From Leptotrichia sp. oral taxon 498 (lineage in GTDB: Bacteria > Fusobacteriota > Fusobacteriia > Fusobacteriales > Leptotrichiaceae): a stretch of DNA of 64,000 bases. Each line of letters starts with the position of its first letter. The stretch's first letter is position 1. Below, in pieces: positions 46,985-56,114 of this stretch. The notes beneath the pieces were generated by a model. The model was not told the DNA's origin. It saw only the letters and a program-made list of their open reading frames with translations, and ran no database searches. The DNA lies in assembly GCF_002240055.1 (NCBI RefSeq), contig NZ_CP016753.1:1488001-1552000 (forward strand), in the 5' to 3' direction. Made by a program: the position numbers and the translations under genes.

Positions 46985-47035
46985 TAAAAAGGCTATTTTG
47001 ATGTGACAGCTGTCATTGAAAAATAGTCTTTTCTT
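46985..47035 (+). terminator. Terminator after the HU gene
   Basis: AAAAGGCTATTTT pairs with AAAAATAGTCTTTT, with a second inner palindrome TGACAGCTGTCA that extends the stem. Confidence 0.8.
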
Positions 47036-47070
47036 AATTTGATAAATAAAATTTATGGAAGAAGATAAAT

Positions 47071-48303
47071 ATGTTAATAATTTATAATTTAATAAGATTT
47101 TTTTTATATTTAGTCATAATGATATTGGCGTTATTTAATAAAAAATTACTTATATTTTTTAAAACTCGACTATTTCAAAAAATTTCAAATGAAAATTTTT
47201 GGGGAAAAGATGAGAAATCCATTTTAATTCATTTGTCATCAGTTGGAGAATTTAACTTGTCGGTTGAACTAATCAAAAAAATTTTATCAAGAAATGAAAA
47301 AATAGTCATTTCAGTTATGACAAATACAGGCTTTACAGCGATTACTAAAAAATATGGGAATAACAAAAATGTGAAAATTTTGTATTTTCCACTTGACGAT
47401 TTTTTTGCTTTAAAAAAAATTTATAAAAAATATAAAATAAAAAAGACAATTATTATAGAAACTGAGATTTGGATTAATCTATATTATTTGGCGGCAAAGT
47501 TTGGAGAATTGTTTATTGTAAATGGCAGACTTACTGATAAAAAAATGAAATCTTACAAAAAATTTAACTGGTTTATAAATTCAAGTTTGAATAGAGCTAA
47601 AAAAATTTTGGTGCAAAGCGAAAAAGATGCATTGAGATACGAGAGTTTAAAAATGAAAAATAAAAAAATAAAAGTTTTTAAAAATTTAAAATATTCAATA
47701 AAATATGACATTCTTTCTGAAGAAAAGAAAAATAAATATTTTGAAGAAATTTTGGACAAAAATAAAAAAATAATAGTTTGCGGAAGTACGAGAGAAAGCG
47801 AAGAAAAAATTTGGCTTGAAGTTTTAAAAAAAATAAATAAAAAAAATGAATATCAGCTTGTGCTGGTTCCTAGACATTTGGAGCGGATAAAAAAAGTGGA
47901 AGATGAAATTTTAAAATTATTCCCACGAGAAAGTTATTTACTGCTTTCAGATTTTGAAGTTTGGAAAAATCTAAAAAAAACTGAGATAGTTATTGTGGAT
48001 AAGATGGGAGTTCTTACAGATTTTTATCAAATGGCGGATTTTGTATTTGTCGGCGGAACGCTTGTAAATATTGGTGGACATTCGATTTTGGAGCCACTTT
48101 TTTATGGAAGAAAGCCGATAATTGGGAAATATTTCCAAAATATCGAAGAAATTGTAAATGATACAAAAAAACTTAATTTTGTGGAAATTGTGCAAAATGA
48201 AGACAAAATTATTGATTATTTAAAAAAAGAAGAAAAAATAAATACCAAAGAATTTTTTGAAAAAAATAACGAGATAGATAAAATAATTAGTGAAATATTT
48301 TGA
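47071..48303 (+). CDS. waaA: 3-Deoxy-D-manno-octulosonic acid (Kdo) transferase
   Basis: A 410-residue GT30 glycosyltransferase that adds Kdo to lipid A, so the organism should make lipopolysaccharide. One N-terminal membrane anchor, then the acceptor domain (WIHLSSVGE-like IHLSSVGEFN, with the family Glu) and the donor domain with VCGSTRESEE, VPRHLERI and FVGGTLVNIGGHSILEPLFYGRKPIIGK. GGAAGAAG precedes the ATG. trmB follows within 16 bases of its end. Confidence 0.93.
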   Translation: MLIIYNLIRFFLYLVIMILALFNKKLLIFFKTRLFQKISNENFWGKDEKSILIHLSSVGEFNLSVELIKKILSRNEKIVISVMTNTGFTAITKKYGNNKNVKILYFPLDDFFALKKIYKKYKIKKTIIIETEIWINLYYLAAKFGELFIVNGRLTDKKMKSYKKFNWFINSSLNRAKKILVQSEKDALRYESLKMKNKKIKVFKNLKYSIKYDILSEEKKNKYFEEILDKNKKIIVCGSTRESEEKIWLEVLKKINKKNEYQLVLVPRHLERIKKVEDEILKLFPRESYLLLSDFEVWKNLKKTEIVIVDKMGVLTDFYQMADFVFVGGTLVNIGGHSILEPLFYGRKPIIGKYFQNIEEIVNDTKKLNFVEIVQNEDKIIDYLKKEEKINTKEFFEKNNEIDKIISEIF

Positions 48304-48318
48304 TTTGGAGTGTGATTT

Positions 48319-48570
48319 ATGGATAATAAAAAAAGAGAAAATAAATTAAGAGAAAAGCAAATTAAAGCTGAAAAAAATAAAAAAATCTTGTCAAAAGAAG
48401 AGCTTGAGAGAAGAGAAAAAATAAAAAAAATAAATGATGAATTTAAAATAAAAAATTACGAGAAAAGTCAAATTATAAACGAAAAAGAAATTTGGAAATA
48501 TTTTTTGAAAAACCTAAAAAAAATTATAACAAATATATGTGTGAAATGTTGGATTATCCTGAATATTTAA
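48319..48570 (+). pseudogene. Out-of-frame N-terminal part of trmB
   Basis: An ATG at 48319 after GGAGTG opens a lysine-rich coiled segment (MDNKKRENKLREKQIK...) that reaches EIWKYF at T6 (48501-48506), after which this frame gives an unrelated tail and stops at 48570. In the -1 frame the sequence continues as FEKPKKNYNKYM into trmB. It is therefore most likely the N-terminal extension of TrmB separated by a one-base indel, or joined by a -1 frameshift. Confidence 0.55.
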
Positions 48571-49160
48571 TGTACGACAACGAAAAAATAAATGAGTTTC
48601 GTGGAAAATGGAATAAGTTTTTTAAAAATGAAAATGACATATATTTGGAAATCGGTTGTGGAAGTGGGAATTTTACAGTTCAAAATGCACAAAAATTTCC
48701 AGATAGAAACTATATTGCACTTGAATTGCGATTTAAAAGACTTGTTTTGGGAGCAAAAAAAGCTACTAAAAGAAATTTAAAAAATATACTTTTTCTGAGA
48801 AAAAGGGGGGAAACAATTTTAGAATTTTTTGGTGAAAAAGAAATTTCGGGAGTTTATATAAATTTTCCAGATCCTTGGGAAGGTGAAGAGAAAAAAAGGG
48901 TGATTAGCGAAAATTTGTTCAAAAAATTAGATGTTGTGTTAAAGTCAAAAGGGAAATTGTTTTTTAAAACGGATCATGAGCAGTATTACAGAGATGTTTT
49001 GGAATTAGTCGAAAATCTTGAAAATTATGAAGTCATTTTTCATACGGATGATTTGCATAATTCGGAAAAAGCACAGCAAAATATAAAGACAGAGTTTGAA
49101 CAGATGTTTTTGAGTAAACATAATATGAATATTAAATATATTGAAATACAAAGAAATTAG
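48492..49160 (+). CDS. trmB: tRNA (guanine-N7)-methyltransferase (TrmB)
   Basis: The in-frame portion is 222 codons from the TTG at 48492; an ATG at 48537 (MCEMLDYPEY) is a better independent start. SAM motif YLEIGCGSGNFT, AQKFPDRNYIALELR, YINFPDPWEGEEKKR (catalytic Asp area) and FKTDHEQYY show that the full methyltransferase domain is present. It makes m7G46 in tRNA. The N-terminal region belongs to the preceding frame; the domain itself should fold without it. Confidence 0.9.
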   Translation: MEIFFEKPKKNYNKYMCEMLDYPEYLMYDNEKINEFRGKWNKFFKNENDIYLEIGCGSGNFTVQNAQKFPDRNYIALELRFKRLVLGAKKATKRNLKNILFLRKRGETILEFFGEKEISGVYINFPDPWEGEEKKRVISENLFKKLDVVLKSKGKLFFKTDHEQYYRDVLELVENLENYEVIFHTDDLHNSEKAQQNIKTEFEQMFLSKHNMNIKYIEIQRN

Positions 49161-49234
49161 AGTTAAAAATTTAAAAATAAAGTTTATTTTTCAAAAAGAA
49201 TTTAGGTTAATTCTAACAAAATAAAAAAATTTCC

Positions 49235-49263
49235 TTGAATATTTGTGAAAATAATAGTATAAT
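49235..49263 (+). promoter_or_regulatory. Promoter for the coiled-coil protein gene
   Basis: TTGAAT (49235-49240), 17-base spacer, TATAAT (49258-49263). Confidence 0.7.
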
Positions 49264-49321
49264 AGTAGTTAGGAAGGTTTTTAGATAGTTTTTATTAGAG
49301 AAAATAAATCTGGAGGTTTTT

Positions 49322-49951
49322 ATGAAAAATAAAAAAAAATTAATTTTGATAAGTAGTTTGATAGTAGGAATACCACTGTTAGCAGTTGGTACAAATGTGA
49401 TATTAAAACAAGCAAGAGATAATTATTATAAAGAGCAAAAGATAAAGTTGGAACTGGAAAGAGCACAGCAAAAGGCGCAAAAAGAGCAAGAATTAGCACA
49501 GCAAAGAGCTCAAGAAGAAAAGTTGGCTGCTCAAGCTCAGGAGCAGGCAGAAAAAAATAAAAAAGAAATAAGAGTCGTTGAAGATAACTTAAAAAAGCAA
49601 AAAGATGTCGTACCACAAGCAAAGAAAAAAATGACTTCACAAGAAAAGGATAACGAAAAAGTAAAACAAGTTATAGCAAATGCAAGAAAAGAAGTAAAAC
49701 CTATGGTTGTTTACGAACCTGTGTCAAATGTCGTGGCAAAATCTGAGCTTACGGCAAAGGACCGAGCAAGAGCTCGAAAAGCTCTAAAAAATATAAGGGC
49801 GGAATATTTTGCAAAAAATAAATCTCAGAAAATAAAAAGCAATGAAAAACTTATAGTGAAAACTAGTACCGATGGAATTGAAACAAGAAAATATTCCAAT
49901 GCAGAAATCCGAAAAGTTTTAAAAGAAATTAGAGAAAATTATAAGAAATAG
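49322..49951 (+). CDS. Membrane-anchored coiled-coil protein of unknown function
   Basis: 209 residues. A signal-anchor (LILISSLIVGIPLLAVG) is followed by a Gln/Glu/Ala/Lys-rich coiled coil (about residues 30-105) with AQ.KAQKEQELAQQR repeats, then a basic C-terminal region with two copies of a short motif, ARKALKNIRAEY and IRKVLKEIRENY. No enzyme motifs. GGAGGT lies just before the ATG. I do not recognise the family; it could be a TolA/TonB-like spacer or an envelope scaffold. Confidence 0.75.
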   Translation: MKNKKKLILISSLIVGIPLLAVGTNVILKQARDNYYKEQKIKLELERAQQKAQKEQELAQQRAQEEKLAAQAQEQAEKNKKEIRVVEDNLKKQKDVVPQAKKKMTSQEKDNEKVKQVIANARKEVKPMVVYEPVSNVVAKSELTAKDRARARKALKNIRAEYFAKNKSQKIKSNEKLIVKTSTDGIETRKYSNAEIRKVLKEIRENYKK

Positions 49952-49958
49952 ACGTTTT

Positions 49959-50000
49959 TAAAGTACATTTTAAATATGAGTTTAAGATGTACTTTTTATT
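49959..50000 (+). terminator. Terminator before groESL
   Basis: AAAGTACATTTTAAA and TTTAAGATGTACTTTTT form a long stem followed by TTTT. Confidence 0.85.
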
Positions 50001-50037
50001 TTTTAAATAAAATTTTAGATTTTTTATAAAAAAAAAC

Positions 50038-50066
50038 TTGAAAAATTTTTAAAAATGTATTATTAT
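50038..50066 (+). promoter_or_regulatory. groESL promoter
   Basis: TTGAAA (50038-50043), 17-base spacer, TATTAT (50061-50066), immediately upstream of the CIRCE element. Confidence 0.7.
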
Positions 50067-50069
50067 ATA

Positions 50070-50096
50070 TTAGCAGTCAAGAATAAAGAGTGCTAA
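50070..50096 (+). promoter_or_regulatory. CIRCE operator (HrcA binding site)
   Basis: TTAGCAGTC (50070-50078), 9-base spacer, GAGTGCTAA (50088-50096). The right arm is perfect; the left arm differs from TTAGCACTC at one position. It predicts heat-shock control of groESL by HrcA. Confidence 0.92.
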
Positions 50097-50127
50097 AAAG
50101 ATACACAATATTTTAGGAGGTAAGGAA

Positions 50128-50391
50128 ATGAAAATTAAACCATTGGGAAAAAGAATTTTAATAAAACAAACTGAACAAGAAGAAGTAACTAAAAGCGGTA
50201 TTGTACTGCCGGGAACAGCTTCAAAAGAAAAACCTATAATTGGAGAAGTTTTGGCAGTTGGAAAAAAAATTGAGGAAGTTTCTGTTGGAGATAAGGTTAT
50301 TTTTGAAAAATATGCAGGAACTGAAGTTAAAGATGGGGAAGAAACTTATTTAATTTTAGAAAAAGATAATGTACTTGCCATTGTTGAATAA
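50128..50391 (+). CDS. groS: Co-chaperonin GroES
   Basis: An 87-residue Gro[19 protein letters not shown], the mobile loop [16 protein letters not shown] and [15 protein letters not shown] are clear. AGGAGGT lies 7 bases before the ATG. It is a little shorter than typical GroES (about 95). groEL follows after 62 bases. Confidence 0.96.
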   Translation: MKIKPLGKRILIKQTEQEEVTKSGIVLPGTASKEKPIIGEVLAVGKKIEEVSVGDKVIFEKYAGTEVKDGEETYLILEKDNVLAIVE

Positions 50392-50423
50392 AGACATAAA
50401 GGTGTTTAAATTTGAATTTTTGA

Positions 50424-52079
<1,656 letters not shown>

Positions 52080-52115
52080 TAATCTTAAAAATATAAATAA
52101 TTTAAAGTTAAGAAT

Positions 52116-52151
52116 AAATCACAGTTAAAAAATTAATAACTGTGATTTTTA
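52116..52151 (+). terminator. Terminator after groEL
   Basis: AAATCACAGTT pairs with AACTGTGATTT followed by T residues. Confidence 0.85.
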
Positions 52152-52313
52152 ATTATTTTATAATAAAATTAATGATAAAATAATTAAAAACAAATTTTAA
52201 TGGGTTAAACTATTAGTGAAATATATAATTTTTTTTCACAAAGAAAATAATATATTAGAAAACATCCTAATTAAAATATGTAGCAAAAATACAATTTTAA
52301 GGAGTGATATATT

Positions 52314-52550
52314 ATGAAAAAATTAATATTCGGAGCATTTTTGTTATTTAGTGTAATTGGATTTTCAAGATATGTGGAAAGATGTAGTATAACATCTGAA
52401 GATAGTTGTGTAAGTTTAGAAAGCGGTAAAAAATTTACATTCAGAGGTTATCCTTTTGAAGGATTTAGATATGGAGCTGTTTATAGAGTTTACTTTGAAG
52501 GTCAAGGAAATAGAAGACTGTACTATACAACTTCGACATATCTTTATTAA
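52314..52550 (+). CDS. Small secreted protein (78 aa)
   Basis: A signal peptide (MKKLIFGAFLLFSVIGFS, cleavage expected about residue 18-20) precedes a mature part of about 58 residues with two cysteines (RCSI and DSCV) seven residues apart, and a Tyr/Arg/Phe-rich C-terminal half. AAGGAGTG precedes the ATG. It has a terminator on each side, so it is a single-gene unit. Family not recognised. Confidence 0.75.
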   Translation: MKKLIFGAFLLFSVIGFSRYVERCSITSEDSCVSLESGKKFTFRGYPFEGFRYGAVYRVYFEGQGNRRLYYTTSTYLY

Positions 52551-52585
52551 AAATATATAAAATTAGGATGTTTAAAGTTTAAAAA

Positions 52586-52621
52586 TAAACTACACTCTTT
52601 AATTTATGTGTAGTTTTTTTT
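52586..52621. terminator. Bidirectional terminator (52314 gene and mvaA)
   Basis: AAACTACAC and GTGTAGTTT form a stem followed by T8; it overlaps the 3' end of mvaA on the minus strand. Confidence 0.85.
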
Positions 52622-53896
52622 GTATATATTCCTAATTTCTTTTAAAATTTTTTTTATATTTTCAGAATTAATTATAATCTTTTTTTCTAAAATTCTATTT
52701 ACCACTAAATCGACTTCACAGTCTTTTGCTCCAGAAAATAAAGCCAGAGTACGGGCCTGTAATTTCATATGTCCTTTTTGAATACCAGTTGTGACAAGCG
52801 CTTTTATGGCAGCAAGATTTTGTGCAAGTCCTACTGAAACTATTATTTTAGCTAATTTTATAGCATTTGGATTTTTTAAAATGCTAAAAGCTGCAGCCAC
52901 ATTGGGATTTAGACCGATGGAACCGCCGACACTTGCAACTGGCATAGGAAGTGTAAGTTCTCCTTTTAATTTATCAGAATTTTCGTCAAAAGTCCAAGAT
53001 GTGAGTCCTTCGTATTTTCCATTTTTTGCTGCAAAAGCATGTCCTGCTGCTTCAATTCCACGCCAATCATTTCCAGTCGCAATAACCACGGCATCAATTC
53101 CGTTAAAAATTCCCTTGTTGTGAGTAGCTGCTCTGTAAGTATCAATTTTAGCAAATTTGGAAGCTAAGCTGATTCTTTTTGCCACATGAATTCCACCAAG
53201 TAATTTAGAGTCTATTTCGCAAGTGGCGGTAACTAAAGACTTCGTTGCATAATTTGATAAAATTCCCATTAGTGCAGTTGAATTTGTAAGTTCTTCAAGC
53301 AGTGGCTTAATTCCTTCTAGCATCGTATTTAAGATGTTTGCACCCATTGCTTCTTTTACATCAACAGTCAAATAGACAACCAAAAATTCTTCCAATTTTT
53401 TAACTTCCAGACAAATCGCACCTCCACCTCTTTTTACAATTGATGGATAAGCTTCGTTTGCCATTTCTAAAATTTTATCTTCATTTTTCAAAATCAAATT
53501 TTTAGCTCTTTCAAAATCAATTATATCGTAAAGCGCAATTTCTCCAATCATTTTTCTATCTAAAACAGTCGTTTTAAAACCTCCACATTTCGCAACAATT
53601 TTTGCAGCATAACTTGCAGCGGCGATTACAGACGGTTCTTCAGTAATCATCGGAACGGCATATTCTTTTCCGTCAATTAAAAAATTTGGTGCAATTCCCA
53701 TTGGCAGTGAAAAAGTTGCGATGTTGTTCTCAGTTATCTGATTTGCAGTTTCCAGTGATAAATTTTCATTTTTTTTCAAAATTTGTTCAAATTCATCAGT
53801 TAAATAGCCATTGTCCTTTAACATCTGTATTCTTTCAATCCGTTCTTTTTTTTGAAATCCGAGCCATTTTAATTTTTTCTGATTTTCTTTTTTCAT
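52604..53896 (-). CDS. mvaA: Hydroxymethylglutaryl-CoA reductase, class II
   Basis: A 430-residue class II HMG-CoA reductase (mevalonate pathway). The N-terminal LSLETANQITENNIATFSLPMGIAPNF is the class II start, MITEEPSVIAAASYAAKI has the catalytic Glu, and GNDWRGIEAAGHAFA with ASVGGSIGLNPNV completes the site. The longer frame to 53941 begins at a TTG that falls within the promoter, so the ATG at 53896 (SD GGAAGGA about 14 bases away) is chosen. It is in the mvaS operon. Confidence 0.92.
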   Translation of the reverse strand: MKKENQKKLKWLGFQKKERIERIQMLKDNGYLTDEFEQILKKNENLSLETANQITENNIATFSLPMGIAPNFLIDGKEYAVPMITEEPSVIAAASYAAKIVAKCGGFKTTVLDRKMIGEIALYDIIDFERAKNLILKNEDKILEMANEAYPSIVKRGGGAICLEVKKLEEFLVVYLTVDVKEAMGANILNTMLEGIKPLLEELTNSTALMGILSNYATKSLVTATCEIDSKLLGGIHVAKRISLASKFAKIDTYRAATHNKGIFNGIDAVVIATGNDWRGIEAAGHAFAAKNGKYEGLTSWTFDENSDKLKGELTLPMPVASVGGSIGLNPNVAAAFSILKNPNAIKLAKIIVSVGLAQNLAAIKALVTTGIQKGHMKLQARTLALFSGAKDCEVDLVVNRILEKKIIINSENIKKILKEIRNIYKKNYT

Positions 53897-53930
53897 ATTA
53901 AAAATTAGTTCCTTCCATTTAGAGTTTATA

Positions 53931-53960
53931 ATAAAACCCAAGCACTTAAAAGATTGTCAA
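53931..53960 (-). promoter_or_regulatory. Possible internal promoter for mvaA
   Basis: On the minus strand, perfect TTGACA (53960-53955), 18-base spacer, TTTTAT (53936-53931). The -10 is poor. Confidence 0.4.
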
Positions 53961-53994
53961 ATTTTAATACCTGAGTGAATATATGTCTTAAATT

Positions 53995-54585
53995 TTAAGG
54001 CTTGTAACCAGTTTTATCTTTTTCTGTTATTTTTCTGATAACTTTGCACGGCACTCCTGCTGCAATTACATTATCTGGAATATCTTTTGTGACAACGCTT
54101 CCAGAGCCAATAATAGTATTGTTTCCGATTGTAACTCCTTGATTAATGTGGACTCCTGCACCAATCCAGACATTATTGCCGATTTTTACAGGTTTGGCAT
54201 AGCAGCCTCCATTTATTCGCTCTTCTACATCAATACTATGATTTGAAGTGTAAATTCCTACTCTTGGACCAAAAAGTACGTTGTTTCCGATTTCAATTCC
54301 GCCACCATCAAGCATTACACAGTCAAAATTTGCATAAAAGTTATTTCCAATTGTAATATTAAATCCAAATTCACATCGAAATGTTGGCTCAAAATGCACA
54401 TTTTTCCCAATTGACTTTAAAAGTTCCTTTAAGATTGCTTCACGCTCTTCAGATGGATTTCCAAAACTTTTGTTATATTTATTTGTCAAAAAAACAGTAT
54501 TTTCTCTAGCTTTTACAAGTTCCGGCGTTAAATCGTTATAGACTTTTCCTGATAAAATAAACTTTCGTTGTTCCTCTAAATTCAT
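53995..54585 (-). CDS. Sugar O-acetyltransferase (LacA/Maa-like left-handed beta-helix)
   Basis: A 196-residue hexapeptide-repeat acetyltransferase: the N-terminal helical cap (MNLEEQRKFILSGKVYNDLTPELV) is the Mac domain, followed by repeats such as IGNNVLFGPRVGIYTSNHSID (catalytic His) and IGNNVWIGAGVHINQGVTIG. AAGGAG precedes its ATG. It stands between mvaS and mvaA, and no role in the mevalonate pathway is obvious. Confidence 0.92.
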   Translation of the reverse strand: MNLEEQRKFILSGKVYNDLTPELVKARENTVFLTNKYNKSFGNPSEEREAILKELLKSIGKNVHFEPTFRCEFGFNITIGNNFYANFDCVMLDGGGIEIGNNVLFGPRVGIYTSNHSIDVEERINGGCYAKPVKIGNNVWIGAGVHINQGVTIGNNTIIGSGSVVTKDIPDNVIAAGVPCKVIRKITEKDKTGYKP

Positions 54586-54610
54586 ATTAATTTACTCCTT
54601 CCAGATAAAT

Positions 54611-55786
54611 TTATTTCATTTTTTTATAAATTCTTTTATGATTCTCAATTTTTTCCAAATAAAAAAGGCTGTCATCTTGTGGCAAATTAATACTGTTTCC
54701 ATCTTTATCAAGTTTTATTTGCTCAAAAAACATTTTTTCATATTCAGAAGTATTAAGTCTTTTTCTTTTGTCAAAATCCTTAATTCTATCGTTTGTCAAC
54801 TGATTTTTAAATCCATCGACAAGCGTAATACTAAAAATTTCACAAACTGCACCACTTCCGTAACTGTACATTCCGATTACATCATTAGATTTTAAATTTT
54901 GGCAATTTTCCAGTAATGAAAGTAAGCTTAAATAGAGAGAGCCTGTGTAAATATTTCCAATTCGTTTGCCGTAAATTATTGAAGAATAAAAATTATCTAA
55001 AAATTCTAATTTTTTTTCTTTTGTCAAATTTTCAGTTTTTGAAAAAAGTGAATTTAAACCTTTCAGTCCAAGTTTTGGGAAAGGCAAATGGAAACAGAAG
55101 GCGTTAAAATCAAGTAAATTTTTATTGTGGCGTTTTTTGTATTCGCAGAAAGTTGTAGTAAGGAAGTCCAAGTACTGTTTTGAAGAAAAATGTCCATCAA
55201 CAAATGGAAAGTCAGCATAATTGGGACGCCAAAAATCCATTATATCCCTTGTTTGACAGACGCTGTCATCATTTAAAACAGCAATTTTGGGGTCTTTTTT
55301 TATAAGCAGTGCTACACTTCCCGCACCTTGAGTGGATTCTCCAGCAGTACCAATGCCGTATTTGGCGATGTCCGAAGCTATGACTAAAACTTTTGATTCG
55401 GGATTTTCTAAAATGTGATTCTTTGCAAAGTTTAGTGCAGCAGTTGCGCCGTAGCAAGCCTCTTTTATTTCAACACATCTCGCAAAAGGCTGAATTTCAA
55501 GTAAATGATGAATAAAAACTCCAGAAGATTTGCTCTGGTCAATCCCCGATTCCGTTCCAACTATTATTAAATCAATGTCTTTTTTATCCTTTTCGTTCAA
55601 AATTTTGTCTGCGGCACTAGCTCCCAATGTCACAATGTCTTGAGTAATTGGAGCGATGCACATCTCACTTTGTAGCAGCCCTTTTGTGAATTTATTTTCA
55701 TTCTGTTCCCTAGAAACTGCTAAATCTCTGATGTCCAGAAAGAAATCTGGCATTGCAAATCCAATTTTATCTATTCCGATTTTCAT
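54611..55786 (-). CDS. mvaS: Hydroxymethylglutaryl-CoA synthase
   Basis: A 391-residue HMG-CoA synthase of the bacterial type, condensing acetyl-CoA and acetoacetyl-CoA. MKIGIDKIGFAMPDFFLDI at the start, IKEACYGATAAL with the nucleophile Cys, FHLPFPKLG (catalytic His) and IGMYSYGSGAVCEIFS are diagnostic. It implies isoprenoid synthesis through mevalonate. First gene of the mvaS-acetyltransferase-mvaA unit. Confidence 0.95.
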   Translation of the reverse strand: MKIGIDKIGFAMPDFFLDIRDLAVSREQNENKFTKGLLQSEMCIAPITQDIVTLGASAADKILNEKDKKDIDLIIVGTESGIDQSKSSGVFIHHLLEIQPFARCVEIKEACYGATAALNFAKNHILENPESKVLVIASDIAKYGIGTAGESTQGAGSVALLIKKDPKIAVLNDDSVCQTRDIMDFWRPNYADFPFVDGHFSSKQYLDFLTTTFCEYKKRHNKNLLDFNAFCFHLPFPKLGLKGLNSLFSKTENLTKEKKLEFLDNFYSSIIYGKRIGNIYTGSLYLSLLSLLENCQNLKSNDVIGMYSYGSGAVCEIFSITLVDGFKNQLTNDRIKDFDKRKRLNTSEYEKMFFEQIKLDKDGNSINLPQDDSLFYLEKIENHKRIYKKMK

Positions 55787-55866
55787 ATAAAATCCACCCT
55801 TCTATCCTTATTTATATTCTAAATTTTAAGTTTTTTTTACTAAATAATTCTATAATTATTTATTAT

Positions 55867-55895
55867 ATTTTACTACAAAAAAAATGAAATATCAA
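55867..55895 (-). promoter_or_regulatory. Promoter for the mvaS operon
   Basis: On the minus strand, TTGATA (55895-55890), 17-base spacer, TAAAAT (55872-55867). Confidence 0.6.
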
Positions 55896-56114
55896 ATATA
55901 TTCTTAGACAAGATGGAACATTTGCAAGAGAAAAACTTTAAAGTCTGAATAAATGATTTTTAAAGAGTTTGAAATAATATTAAAAAATTTTTTTATAAAA
56001 AGTTAGTTTATTTATTTTATTCGATAAATAAAGAGTTTTATAGAAAATGAGAGTGTAAACTTTTTTGTGTAAATAAACTAGAGAATTCTTATATTGCTGG
56101 ATTTATACATACAT
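55896..56114. other. AT-rich gap between mvaS promoter and the histidine kinase 3' end
   Basis: No ORF of note. GAGAGTGT near 56049 is complementary to ACACTCTC inside the kinase gene end near 56131, but no clear terminator forms. Confidence 0.4.

Noticed and set aside
53897-53941. N-terminal extension of mvaA from a TTG
   Set aside because: It overlaps the predicted promoter and adds residues not expected for class II HMG-CoA reductase.
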